A program made the translations under genes and the position numbers. A stretch of 64,000 nt of DNA from Halocaridina rubra (lineage: Eukaryota > Arthropoda > Malacostraca > Decapoda > Atyidae): the NCBI GenBank assembly GCA_037179515.1, contig JAXCGZ010003832.1:113485-177484 (forward strand), given 5' to 3'. Shown one piece after another: positions 11,125 through 23,421 of this stretch (position 1 is the first letter of the stretch; every line of letters begins with the position of its first letter). Below the pieces are notes generated by a model that was not told where the DNA came from, did not search any database, and saw only the letters and a program-made list of their open reading frames with translations.

Positions 11125-11871
11125 TTTTTATTTTTTTAAGTAAATAATCGACAGCCTTGGAGGCACTTTTCCACCATGCTGCCATGTGCTTTAGTGTCTC
11201 TTTACCCAGCATACTGCGTGGATATATCGCTTGTTCTAACTGTGTTTGTGTTAAGTTTTGTATATCGTCAGGGAAAAAGTGTACGAGAGCGCATGACCTG
11301 ATATGGAGGCGGCAAAACGTTTGCAGATGGAGGTTCATTCTCCTGCATCCTCCTCCTCTTCTATCGCTTAATGTGATCGGATATTATGGAGAGAAAAGAA
11401 AAAATGCTAAGTATGTGGATGAGTATCAAGAACAAACGGCAAACAAACTTGCCATATAATATCGTCAGGGAAAGAGCGTGCAAGAGCAAAAACGTTTGCA
11501 GATAGAGGTTTATTCTCCCACATCCTCCTCCTCTTCTACCACTTAAGTTACGTGCTCACCGCCACCATGCACGTCCCAGTGTATGCCTGCTGCCCACCGC
11601 ATAATAGAGTATGTTAATTTGCTTGTTGTACAGTAAATACGTATATCTTTTCAATAAAAATAGCTACAGGTCTTTCTGCTTTGTTATGTACTTGTAAAAT
11701 ATGTTTTACTTATCTTATATCTTTGGCATAGTGTGTCTATGTATGGATGTGAAACATATCTGTGCCCATTATCATTGTTTCTTATGGAAAATGAATCATG
11801 ACATTACGCGATTTTTACATTATACGTCACTCCTGAGAACATATCTTCGCGTTATTCCAAGAACTGGGTGT
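10951..11871 (+). mobile_element. TIR element T1, copy 1
   Basis: Ends ACACTCAGTTC and GAACTGGGTGT are imperfect inverted repeats. The interior holds TTCGCTTTTTATGCG at the left, a (TA)n tract at 11063-11120, part of a 180-bp unit (TTTGCCGCCTCCATATCAG read backwards), and GCCCATTATCATTG...AACGCG..AAGATA at the right. No transposase frame. TA-rich DNA flanks it. Confidence 0.65.
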
Positions 11872-12001
11872 ATATAATTACACTCAGTTCTTGGAATAAC
11901 GCGAAGATAGGTTCTCAGAAGTGACGTGTAATGTAAAAATCGTGTAATGTAATAAGTCATTTTCCATAAGAAACAATGATAATGGGCATAGATACTTTTC
12001 A
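11749..12001. repeat. 253-bp imperfect palindrome
   Basis: The right ends of T1 copies 1 and 2 face each other across GTATATAATTAC, so 11749-11871 is the reverse complement of about 11880-12001 with few mismatches (GTGCCCATTATCATTGTTTC pairs with GAAACAATGATAATGGGCAT). It could fold into one long hairpin. Confidence 0.85.
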
Positions 12002-12871
12002 CTTAAAGGGCGACTGAATCAGATGAGCTCACCACAACACCTCATACCACTCGCCAACACTTGCTTCCATCCCTAGTGACGAAGTTATTGTACAGAAACG
12101 CTGGTTATCTAAGTCAAATTGATGTAAAATGCAACACAACGAAAGGATATCAAAACATCGTCATTTTTTACTTTATTTTACTACGAATACTTACATAAAA
12201 GGGCAATTTTTTGCTGTTTATAGTTTAGATAGAGCCCTTTCCTTTTACATCTGGCACCAGCACACGTTAAAGTTGCCAGAAATGAGTAAAACAAAATATC
12301 GTCCCTTCACCCCCTCCCAACCCAAGGTGTAACCTTAAAGGGCGACTTAATCAGATGAGCTCATCACAGCACCTCATACCACTCTTCCAACACTTGCTTC
12401 CATCCCTAGTGACGAAGTTATCGTATAGAAACGCTAATTATCTAAGTCAAATTGATGTAAAATGCAGCACATCGAAAGGATATCAAAACATCGTTATTTA
12501 TGACATTAACTTACTATGAATACTTACATAAAAGGGCAATTTTTTGCTGTTTATAGTTTAGATAGAGCCCTTTCCTTTTACACCTGGTACCAGCTCACGT
12601 TAAATTTGCTAAAAATTAGTAAAACAGAAAATCGTCCTTTTGCCCCCTCCCAACTCAGGGTGTCCCCTTAATTCCCATGTAAACGAATGCACACGGCAGC
12701 AAGTGGGAAAGTGCCTTCGAGGCAGTTGTTTATTAACCAAAATGAATTTTTTTTATTTTTTCAAAATTTTTGCGCTTGCGTTATTTTTGTATTTCGCAAT
12801 TTTTTACTATTATTTTTTGTGGGCGTTATTCTAAGTTCGCATATTTTAAAAACACGTCAAAAGCGAGCTGA

Positions 12872-12875
<4 letters not shown>
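11880..12875 (-). mobile_element. TIR element T1, copy 2, with internal 332-bp tandem duplication
   Basis: It starts ACACTCAGTTC and ends GAGCTGAGTGT, reversed relative to copy 1. Units 12003-12334 and 12335-12665 are direct duplicates (AAAGGGCGACT.AATCAGATG, CATCCCTAGTGACGAAGTTA, GATAGAGCCCTTTCCTTTTA in both). No gene is seen. Confidence 0.65.

Positions 12876-12953
<78 letters not shown>
12874..12953. repeat. (TA)n microsatellite between two T1 copies
   Basis: About 40 TA units fill exactly the space between T1 copies 2 and 3. Confidence 0.95.
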
Positions 12954-12957
<4 letters not shown>

Positions 12958-14156
12958 AGTTCTTAGAATAATGCGAAGATAGATTCTCAGAAGTGCCGCG
13001 TATTGCAATTTTTGCATAATGTAACAAGTCCATAAGAAACAATGATAATGGGCATAGATACGTTTCACAACCGTACATAGACACACTATACCAAAGATAA
13101 AAGATAAGTAATCCATATTTTATATGTACATAACAAAGCAGAAAGACCTGTAGTTATTTACATTACATGCAAATAGTGTACAGTATAAAAGATATACAGA
13201 TTTACTGTATAGTAAACAAGTTAATGCACTCCATTATGCAGTGGGCAACAGGCATACACTGGAACGTGCATGGTGGTGGTAACCACGAGGATGCTAACGT
13301 TTTGCCGCCTCCATATCAGCTGATGCACCCTCTCACGCTATTTCCCTGATGATATTATATGGTAAGTTTGTTTGCTGTTTGTTCTTAATGCTTTTTTCAA
13401 TTCTCTTCATAATATATGATCGTATTAAGCGGTAGACGAGGAGGAGGATGCGGGAGAATGAACCTCTGTCTGCAAACGTTTTGCCACTTCCTTATCAGCA
13501 GATGTACCCTCACACGCTATTTCCCTGACGATATTATATCGATAGTTTGTTTGCTGTTTGTTCTAAATGCTTTTTTCAATTCTCTTCATAATATTCAATC
13601 GCATTAAGCGGTAGAAGAGGAGGAGGCCGCGGGAGAACGAACCTCTATCTGCAAACTTTTGCCGCTTCCATATCAGCTGATACACCCTCGCACGCTATTT
13701 CCCTGACGATATTAGATCGAAAGTTTGTTTGCAGTTAGTTCTTAATACTTATTTTCAATTCTCTTCATAATTTTCGATCTCATTAAGCGGTAGAAGAGGA
13801 GGAGGATGCGGGAGAACGAACCTCTATCTGCAAATGTTTTGCCGCTTCCGTATCAGCTGATGCACCCTCGCACGCTATTTCCCTGACGATATTATATCGC
13901 AGGTTTGTTTGCTATTTGTTCTTAATGCATTTTTCCATTATCTTCATAATATCCGATCGCATAAAGCGGTAGAAGAGGAGGAGCATGGCAGAAAAATTCC
14001 TCTGAGGCGGTCGATTATTTACTAAAATGAAAATTTTTTTTCAAATTTTTTTGCATGGGCGTTATTCGCAAATTTCATATTTTTTTACCATTATTTTTTA
14101 GGTGCGTTATTCCAATTTCGCGGATTATAAAAACACCTAAAAAGCAAACTAGGTGT
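12952..14156 (-). mobile_element. TIR element T1, copy 3, with 179-bp satellite-like core
   Basis: The left end ATACCTAGTTC and right end AAACTAGGTGT are inverted. From 13380 to 13990 a unit of 178-180 bases repeats about 3.6 times; GTTCTTAATGC-type starts lie at 13381, 13560, 13738 and 13918, and each unit has AAGCGGTAGAAGAGGAGGAG and TTTCCCTGACGATATTA. No long frame. Confidence 0.7.
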
Positions 14157-14330
14157 ATATATATGAAGATATCAAGATTTGTTATTTGAGAGCAAATTTT
14201 ATATTATAAAGTATATATGGTATGTATCATACTAGAAGAGTAAAATCACAGAAAACTAAAGTTTTGCAGATATTTTATATTTTACCAGTAAAGAATTTTT
14301 CCAGCAAGTCTCTGGTGACAATATCCAATG

Positions 14331-14520
14331 TAATCAGTTTTACGTCACGGACTCCCTTATCTACCAAGGGCTAGTACATGCCTTCTTGTGAAGGAAGTAG
14401 ATTTTGGCTAGTGTAACCATTACCCTGAGTGAATGCCCTTTCTGACTCCAGACCTTGGCGGGCCACGAAGCCTCCACCCGACAAATCAAAATTGTAAATG
14501 TTACCATTATGCCATGGTGG
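14331..14520 (-). mobile_element. SINE-2 copy
   Basis: Read on the minus strand it begins with a tRNA-like head (TGGCATAATGGTAAC..., decayed B box) and ends at CCGTGACGTAAAACTG. Family blocks: GTGTAACCATTACCCTGAGT, GAATGCCCTTTCTGACTCCA, GGGCCACGAAGCC. Confidence 0.65.
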
Positions 14521-14599
14521 TTATATCAAATCTGTATAGTACTCAATATTACATAATATGTGCAGCCAGTAAAGGAGACTATTTCCAATTGTTGTTAAT

Positions 14600-14770
14600 T
14601 GCCATTTTATAGGTCACTATTAATCCCCATTCGAAATGGGGGTGGACACATAGATTGTAGCTGGAGAATTAAGGCTGAATGCCCTTTCTCATACCTCCTG
14701 GTAGGCTCAAACGTGGGTTTGTTACTTCCAGATTCAGTCGTTCTAACCATTGTGCAAAACTTTCTAACCA
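14600..14770 (-). mobile_element. SINE-1 copy, reversed
   Basis: GTCACTATTAATCCCCATTC, GGAGAATTAAGGCTGAATGC and AGGCTCAAACGTGGGTTTGT are family blocks in reverse. Confidence 0.7.
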
Positions 14771-15175
14771 TTGTGAAAAACTGTTATTACCGAATGTCGT
14801 GTTTGATAATGTTAATACAGTACTCTTTTGACCTCTCTTCTTTCAAAAAGCTGATCTTCTCAGGGTTAAATCTTGTCATATTTCAAGGTCTTCATTACTT
14901 TGACTATTCATTCAGCCTGTCCTTTTTTTATTGTTTATCATTCTCTTATTTCTACTTGTTATGAAGGTGCTACTTTTTCTTTGTCTCAATATTTTCTTGA
15001 TACCCGGTCTCAATGCATCTAGTTTTCTATGCCTGTCCCGGAGTCACATTTATTAAACAAAAATATATGTACAATATAGAAGCATTAATTTTTTTATGAA
15101 ATACAATATTCTTTAATATGAGACTGAAATCACTTTGAGGCTCTCTACATTACACTGTATGTGTGATGCCTTTTG

Positions 15176-15332
15176 GAGTCACTACTTATCCCCATTGTGC
15201 AGGTGGACAAAGACAGATTGGAGCTGGGTAATTACGGTTGGATGCCCTTCGTAATGCCCTGCTGTGGGCTTGGGCACAGGTTTGTCACTTCTAAGTCGAG
15301 TTTTCTGAGAACTGCACCACTGTGGACCCCGT
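15176..15332 (-). mobile_element. SINE-1 copy, reversed
   Basis: GTCACTACTTATCCCCATTG starts the tail; GGGCACAGGTTTGTCACTTC, AAGTCGAGTTTTC and the closing GCACCACTGTGGACCCC give the reversed tRNA-like head. The next stretch, 15430-16360, holds no gene or repeat that I recognise. Confidence 0.7.
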
Positions 15333-16359
15333 TATACACTACAAAAATCATTATGAAAGGAAAAGCATTTCGTAGTTTAGTTCATTTATTTTATTCAGAA
15401 AAATAAATTTTATATTTTATTTCAAGAGATAAGTATGCATATCTGCCATGGTAAATGTCTTTATAATAAATATATAAATACTGCCATCCCATTATAATAC
15501 CTGCAGAGAGGTGAAGAAAAAAGTAACTACTTTCAGTTGCCATGCAATTCCCACTTCCCAAAAACAACCCGCAGATTCTTTAAGCACACTGTTCTTGAGG
15601 ACAGTCCTACAATTATTTCACTATTCACTCCATGCTCTCCCCATTTCCAAAGCCCACAAATTTAAGAAGAAAGGCTTAAAAAGAGAGTCCCTATTTTCAA
15701 TCTCCCATGCACCTGCTGGTTCTAGAAACTTGCACCTGGAGGTTCCAGAAACCTTCCTCCTCTCAGAAAACATGCCCACAGTAATTTAAGTATACTTATT
15801 CACCTTATCTATTTCCCACTTACCAAGTTATTAAGGCTCATCCCTGGCTTTCGAATTCATACCTCCGAAATTGACTTTCAGAAAATTTCAGTCTCTGTTT
15901 TTCTGCCATTTATTAAGGCTACTCTAAGTCTGTCTTCTTGCTTTTATTAAGTACATCAACTTTTGCACTCTTTCAACCCTTTGCCCTAGTATGATTCACT
16001 TAAAGCAGCCAGTTATATCTTTTTGCACCAGTCATTTTCTTTCCATTTTTTCTTCTTATGACATCCATTTACACTGGCTGTGGCTTTAAATAATGTCTCC
16101 TCGTAATCTTAGGTTTCTAAAGAGCAAACACTAGAACAGCAAAAAATCTGATACCACAATCCAGCTTATCGTTATTTGCTACCCGTTTTTTGGATAGCGC
16201 ACGTAGGCAAGGACAGTGAATAAAAAATCAGTGAGGGAGATACAGGTCTGTTTTTTAGACTAGGACTGATATCAGGGATTAAAAAACTCTTGTAGCTACA
16301 ATAGCAGGCTGAAAAATAAAGACTAAATAAATACTTCACAAAAACAAAGATAAAGAAAA

Positions 16360-16984
<625 letters not shown>

Positions 16985-17074
<90 letters not shown>
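16985..17074. repeat. (TA)n microsatellite
   Basis: About 45 TA units, right border of T1 copy 4. Confidence 0.98.
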
Positions 17075-17076
<2 letters not shown>

Positions 17077-17214
17077 AAATGCATACTGAATGTAAATATG
17101 TACAATTTAAAAGAAATATAATTGTCAGCAAAATTACCGAGCCATATTGATCACTCTTGAGATTTGTTTCTTAATTGGAGAGGGGAAGTTTAATAAAATT
17201 TTCCAAGCGGTTCT

Positions 17215-17575
17215 CTACTAGTGTAACTAGGCCTAGGAAAGAAAATTAAGTTACAGGCTAGCATAACTAGGCCTAGGAAAGAATTAAGTCTACAGGTTAG
17301 CATAACTAAGACTAGGAGAGAATTATATCTAAAGACTAGCATATCTAGGACTAGGAGAGAAATAAGTATACCAGTATTGCATAATAGGCCTAGGATAGGG
17401 AAGTAGCTGTACAGACTAATATAACTAAGCTCAGGAGAAAATTAAGTTTACAGGTTAGCATAAGTAGGCCTAGGAAAGAGAGTTACGTGTACAGGCTAGC
17501 ACAGCTATGTCTTGGAAAGGAAATGAAGGCTAGAACTAGGCCTGAAAGAGAATATTAAGTATACAGGTATTTTCT
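17215..17575. repeat. Degenerate minisatellite, about 40-bp unit, beside zf-C
   Basis: About nine units built on CTAGCATAACTAGGCCTAGG plus a purine-rich part (AAAGAATTAAGT.TACAGG). Units start near 17221, 17259, 17297, 17335, 17371, 17414, 17455, 17495 and 17528. The array ends about 10 bases from the stop codon of zf-C, so it would form that exon's 3' UTR. Confidence 0.85.
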
Positions 17576-17584
17576 TATATTACC

Positions 17585-17932
17585 TCAATTATGATGTGTC
17601 CAAGTATGCCTCTTCAAGCTACTCTGTTGTTTGCATCTATATGGACAGATCATACACGCGTAAGGTTTCTCTCCAGTGTGTGTCCGGATATGTCTTTTAA
17701 GATTATCTTCTTGTATAGTTCTGAACGGGCACTGAGGGCACGCAAATGGTTTCTCTCCAGTGTGGGTATGGATGTGTCTATTTAAATTGGTTGTCTTCAG
17801 GGTAGAATAGGAGCAGTAGGGGCAGTGATGAATTTTGGCACTGACACTTCCCAGTGATGTATGCGAAGCCGCTCCTGCACTTCCCTTTGATGTTGGTGCC
17901 ACCGAGGTAGTTCCATCGACGGACACACTCAC
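17585..17932 (-). CDS. zf-C: alternative terminal exon, three C2H2 fingers
   Basis: It starts at 17932 after TATTTTACGCAG with codons V-S-V-S-V-D and encodes 115 residues. A Ser/Ala/Gly-rich leader of 34 residues precedes fingers at C37/C40/H53/H57, C65/C68/H81/H85 and C93/C96/H109/H113, all spaced by exact TGEKP[FY] linkers, so all three could sit in consecutive DNA triplets. Helices: LKTTNLNR, IQEDNLKR, KQQSSLKR. The protein ends two residues after the last His. No ATG lies upstream in frame within the exon. Confidence 0.88.
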   Translation of the reverse strand: MSVSVDGTTSVAPTSKGSAGAASHTSLGSVSAKIHHCPYCSYSTLKTTNLNRHIHTHTGEKPFACPQCPFRTIQEDNLKRHIRTHTGEKPYACMICPYRCKQQSSLKRHTWTHHN

Positions 17933-18139
17933 CTGCGTAAAATATGTAACCTTACTTCTTTTTTATATTTGAAGTCATTCACATCATTAAGTTAGAGACA
18001 GAAACAACGTAAATTTCATCCAGTTTGAATCAATTTGATACTTATACTTACCAAATGAGTTATGCGAGGTCTGTTTTGCACTAATTTAGCGCGTTTTACT
18101 TGCCTCCATTCCTTAGCAGTAACATTTTTCTTCTATTCA

Positions 18140-18645
18140 TTCATCTTATTTTTATCATACTGTATTTACTTTTAAAATAATTTCCAGTTGTGGCATATAT
18201 AATATGTGTTGGCAAGCTGTTCATACTAGTAACTACTCTAAGATTAAAGTATTTTCTGATATTCGTAGAGCTTTGTTTCTTGTAAATCTTACAATTAAGA
18301 CCCCTTTTTGCCTATTGGTTATTCTTAACTAGCATAATGACATTTATGTGTTCTAATCCTTTCATTATTTTTAATAGCTCTATCATGGCTTCTCTAAGCC
18401 TGCTCTCCTCAAATGTTGTAGTTCCCAATCTCTTGCATCTTTCTGCATAAGGCAGATTATTTAATTCGGGTGGTATTTTAGTGGCTCTCCTCTGAATTTA
18501 TTAGATAGATTTTTTATTCTTTCGGAGATAAGATGACCAAGAATGTACTGCATACTCAAGATGGGGTCGCACATATCCTTTAGGTAAAATCTTAAGCTTC
18601 TCTGTATTCAAATAGGCTAATAAGCTCTTTCTGTTATTCCTATCA
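18140..18645 (-). pseudogene. CR1/L2-like LINE reverse transcriptase relic
   Basis: Minus-strand frames give YVRPHLEYAVHSWSSYLRK, then IQRRATKIPPELNNLPYAER, KRLGTTTFEESRLREAMIEL and near the end RKYFNLRVVTSMNSLP. These are the ordered C-terminal motifs of a CR1/L2 reverse transcriptase, broken by several stops and frameshifts. It is longer than the remnant at 3-200 and related to it. Confidence 0.75.
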
Positions 18646-18679
18646 TTTTACTTGCATTTTTTGTTGCTTTATTTTTTTT

Positions 18680-19469
<790 letters not shown>

Positions 19470-19667
19470 TACATATATAGTTTACTTTAAATCATGCGTA
19501 CTTTACTGTACTGTACTTAAACTTTTCCTATAATAAGTCTTTTATGTAAAAACAGTATAGCAATTGTTATAATGCATTTTTGTTTTATGTATAATAAGGA
19601 AACAATTTGTAGTCATACAATGGACTTAAAAGGCAAGTTAAAAATCAAATTCCAAGTATATTGAACT

Positions 19668-20093
19668 TTATGAATAATGAAAATCATTTCTGTGAGTTAA
19701 CATGTGTGACTGCAGGTTATTCTTTTGGGTAGAACGGTATGGGCAAATGGCACAGGCATAGGGTTTTTCGCCAGTATGGATCCGCATGTGTCTGTTTAGA
19801 TTGTTCTTCTGAGATGCTCTGAATGGGCACATTGGGCAAGCGAAGGGTTTTTCTCCCGTATGAGTGCGGATGTGTAATTTCATGTGGTCCTTCAGGGTGG
19901 CTCGATAGGGACAGTGCGGACACAGAAACGGTTTATCGCATGAAGCGAGTGGTAAGTGATCGGCAGGAGACTTGATGCCCAACAAGAAATTACTGTTTGG
20001 GCTGCTATGTAGACGTTCTGTATCTTTAAAGCCATGGTGAGCGCCTATAGACGTTCCTTGAATACCATCATCGCCACCAGAGAGCATGGGTAC
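19668..20093 (-). CDS. zf-D: alternative terminal exon, three C2H2 fingers
   Basis: It starts at 20093 (CATGCCCTACAG|GTA CCC ATG), 141 residues. Fingers: C58/C61/H74/H78, C86/C89/H102/H106, C114/C117/H130/H134, joined by TGEKPF and TGEKPY. Helices 2 and 3 are near duplicates, SQKNNLNR and TQKNNLQS, hinting at finger duplication inside the exon. In finger 1 the usual helix Leu is Met (LKDHMKLH). The leader is neutral and Ser/Gly-rich. The tail after the last His is short (RNDFHYS). Confidence 0.88.
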   Translation of the reverse strand, partial: VPMLSGGDDGIQGTSIGAHHGFKDTERLHSSPNSNFLLGIKSPADHLPLASCDKPFLCPHCPYRATLKDHMKLHIRTHTGEKPFACPMCPFRASQKNNLNRHMRIHTGEKPYACAICPYRSTQKNNLQSHMLTHRNDFHYS

Positions 20094-20811
20094 CTGTAGG
20101 GCATGAGGAAATCTTACTCAATTACAGTTACTATCTTAGACATACAGTCTTTAGTATAAATAATGACCGTCTTTCATTATACCTGCTTTCATATGGTATG
20201 TACATGGCAACAAAGTTGATATCATACTCTTTTACTTTAAAAAAAAAAAAATTCAGCTACCTGGAAATCTTGTTTCAGAAATTAAAAAATTTTGAATGAA
20301 CTAGACAAGTGGATGTACTATCCAGGCAAAGTATTTTAATGAATTATATTTTATTGCAGTAAATTAGAAGTACAGTATACATATTAAGTGTACAGTTGCT
20401 TCAAATTCAATATATAAAAAGAGATGTGAGTATTACATATTATCAGTATTTTACCCATTTAATTATTAATTTTCATTTTTTATTCCAGAACTAAAAATAC
20501 ACTTTATAGACTTACTTTAAGCCAAATGTGTCTGTAATTCTTTCTGAAGATATCACATGGCTAGTTCTGGCCAAGTTTTAAAACATACATAAGCCACACT
20601 AGTAAAACTAACTCTCCCATAGTAGTGTGGCCTTGAAAATTTGTACATAGAAAATTTCTTCATATTTGCGAGCTAATGGTATTTAATATAAATATTTTTA
20701 CATATAAAAAATCCTTACATAAATTTAAGAACACTTGTGCAATACTCGAAGCTCACCTTATTACAGAGTTTGAAAAAAAGATGGATTATTGTATCACGAT
20801 TTACAAATAGT
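20094..20811. other. Intron between zf-E and zf-D, no feature seen
   Basis: AT-rich, no repeat family member or frame that I can support. Confidence 0.6.
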
Positions 20812-21348
20812 TCATTCACTGGTTTTGTGTTGAAGTAAGTGTGAGTTCAGAGTTGATTGCTGATTGGCACGATAGGGACAAAACTGACACGCATATGGCT
20901 TTTCGCCTGTATGTGTGCGAATATGGATCTTCAAATTGCTCTCTTGTGTGGTTCTCATTAAACAGTATGGACACGAGAATGGCTTTTCACCAGTGTGAGT
21001 TCGGATGTGCCTGACTAACTTACTTCTGAACTGAGCACGGAAGGGACAGTGCGGACAAACTAAATTTTTATCGCTTGTTGACTGAACATCTTGATATGCC
21101 AAGATTCCTGCATCAGCTCTGTTTTGGTATGCCAAGCTCTCGTTGTCAGAACTCATTTGGTGTGCCAGGTTCCCAATGTCAGAACTGCTTTCGTATCCTA
21201 AGCTCTCTTTCCCAGCACTGTTACGGTGTGCCAAACTTAACATGTTGGCACTTTTGAAAAGTATCTCGTTTTCTCGTGCCTTTGGACTATGAAGAGACTC
21301 TAACACTGAATGTCTTCCCATTTCCAAAGTCACAGTATTCGTCCCGAC
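20812..21348 (-). CDS. zf-E: alternative terminal exon, three fingers and an 11-residue repeat
   Basis: It starts at 21348 (TAATTTCCACAG|GTC GGG ACG) and encodes 178 residues, the longest of the bank. Residues about 38-86 are four and a half copies of an 11-residue unit (SLAHRNSAGKE, SLGYESSSDIG, NLAHQMSSDNE, SLAYQNRADAG, then ILAYQ), that is, a 33-bp coding minisatellite. Fingers follow at C98/C101/H114/H118, C126/C129/H142/H146 and C154/C157/H170/H174 with canonical linkers. Helices: FRSKLVR, TQESNLKI, NQQSTLNS. Its decayed duplicate zf-E' is 1.5 kb upstream in transcription order. Confidence 0.88.
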   Translation of the reverse strand, partial: VGTNTVTLEMGRHSVLESLHSPKARENEILFKSANMLSLAHRNSAGKESLGYESSSDIGNLAHQMSSDNESLAYQNRADAGILAYQDVQSTSDKNLVCPHCPFRAQFRSKLVRHIRTHTGEKPFSCPYCLMRTTQESNLKIHIRTHTGEKPYACQFCPYRANQQSTLNSHLLQHKTSE

Positions 21349-22059
21349 CTGTGGAAATTAAACAGCTCCTTCAGTCATACCTCCACAATCTGAGTTCAAT
21401 AGTGCTGATATACTGTAAATACTTTATTGAAAAATTTCAAAACAATATGTCATATTCTGTGTTTGTGTATACTGTATATTACTTCTGATTTCTGAGTATT
21501 GTTATACAACATTAGTATTAAAAATATATAAATATTTTTTTATATATACCACAGGATGTAATGCAAAGCAAAATTCCATTGGCTTTGTTAAGGGCTTATT
21601 ATAAAAAATATAATCTGCATCTTACTAATAACAGATAAAGTATAATTTCATACAACCAAGCATCTCTTAAAATGCTGTTACAAACCAATTGTCAGGAGGA
21701 ATTTTATGGTTGGCAAGAAAGAGCCAGTTTTTAAAGTTCTTATATCCCAACTGTATAGATTAGTATATTCTTTAAGATGTGAAGGATGGAGTGAGTGGGT
21801 TTTCTGATCAATGAGTTTGCTTTGACTTGGCCACCCCTCTTGCAAAGAGGACTACAAAATTCTTATAAGTATGGATTATTTTAAACAAGTAATGCCTTAA
21901 AACTTACCACGAATAAAACGATTATAAAATGTCACAGAGTCTAAGTTTATATTAATTTTTTTTTCTTTTGTTTAATATTTACACTTACCATGAACAGAAC
22001 TGTACTTTTCACAGATGAATGTAAAGAGTCGAGTGCGTTTGGAGCTCCATCAAAAATAG

Positions 22060-22400
22060 CCCTCTCTTGATGGTGTTGGAAGCACTATGAAGACAGTTTT
22101 GGCTGACAAACAAGTCTCTCTCTTCAAAGCCTTCACATCCCAGCTTGAGAGAGTGCACTGGAAGGTTGAGAAGGCCAAAGATTGAGCCCTGACTTCACAA
22201 TCTTAGCATCTCAGCTTGGGAGAGTGCTCTGAAAGGTTGAGAAGGCCAACAACTGCAGCCCCTACTGACATTCTTAGCAATTCAGCCAACAACTGCAGCC
22301 TCAACTTGACATTCTTGGCATCTCAGCTTGGGAGAGCGGTCAGAAAGTTAAGAAGGGTAACAACCGCAGTTCCAACTTGTCATTCTTAGCAACTCAGCTT
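22060..22400. repeat. Tandem repeat, about 70-85-bp unit, downstream of zf-E'
   Basis: Units carry TCTCAGCTTGGGAGAG.G, GGTTGAGAAGGCCAA and CAACTGCAGCC...CTTGACATTCTTAGCA. Three to four degenerate copies. A single related unit recurs at 23745-23835 (CACATCCCAGCCTGGGAAAA, CAACTGCAGTCTCGACTTGA), on the other side of zf-E'. Confidence 0.75.
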
Positions 22401-22888
22401 TTTACATAAATGTAGTATTCTTCTTAAGACCTGCTATGCCCTGTCAGGCAATCAGGAAATTTGTATTTACCCAACGTGGGTGGACACATACGACTGCATG
22501 TTGTGACACGTGGCTGTACAATACAGAATTTGGAATTCGCAATTATATATGTATGTATTTAATGGAAACTAAATCTAGATGAAATTAAATAAATTATGAT
22601 AAATGCCTCTCTCATAAAAAAGGTTAGCTATACAACAAAACTTGAAAAATCTGGTTAGCCATCTTTATTATTTATATTATAGACAAAATCATATAAATCT
22701 ACATATACATTTTGAGTTGAGTTCTTGTGACAATATGAAAAGAACATCAGAAAACGTAGAAAATACACTGATACTTCAACGTTGCACAATATGTTATTTT
22801 TTTAGTTTTCTCTCTGTATGTATTATACTCTATTATATAAAATTTCTAATTACAGATAAGTTTATTATTGTATCATAATTCACACATA

Positions 22889-23421
22889 TTAGTTGTGTTG
22901 AAGTGCATGCATGTTCAGAGTCGACCTTTGATTGGCACGATAGGGGCAAAACAGGCGCGCGTAAGGCTTTTCGCCTGTATATATGTGGATGTGCATTTGA
23001 AAGTTGCTTTTTTGCATGGTTCTCATGGGACAATATGGATACCAGAACAGCCTTTCGCCAGTGTGATATCGGATGTGCCTGACTACCTTACTCCTGCACT
23101 GAGCGCGGAAAGGACAGAGCGGACAAACAAAATATTTAAGACAGGTTGTATGAACGTCTTGATATGTCAAGCATGCCAAGCTCTCGGTGTCAGAACTCCT
23201 TTGGTGTCCCAAGCTCACCATGTCAGAACTGCCTTGGTATACCATGCTCCCTTTGTCAGAACTGCTTGGGTATGCCAAGCTCTCTGTCCCCCAGCACTGT
23301 TAAGGTATGCCAAACTTCCCAAGTCATTACTTGAAAACTATCTTTTCTCGTGTTTTTGAATTATGAAGAGACTCTAGCACTTTAGGTATTCCAATGTCCA
23401 GTTTTCAGTGTTTGTACCAAC
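22889..23421 (-). pseudogene. zf-E': decayed duplicate of zf-E
   Basis: The acceptor is intact (TTTTTTTTTCGCAG|GTT GGT ACA AAC) and the first residues VGTNT equal those of zf-E. A net 4-base loss near 23386 then shifts the frame onto TAG within 16 codons. A downstream frame still shows the 11-residue repeats (SLGHQRSSDTE and relatives) and three finger shells. Finger 1 is intact. Finger 2 has lost its first Cys (FWYPYC) and its last His (HIHIY). Finger 3 has Arg for its first Cys (YARLFC). The frame of the finger part is 2 out of phase with the exon start. If spliced in, it would give a short tail with no finger. Confidence 0.85.

Noticed and set aside
22868..23359. 163-residue plus-strand frame opposite zf-E'
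   Set aside because: It is the antisense of finger codons. Similar shadows lie opposite zf-B, zf-C, zf-M, zf-O and zf-U.
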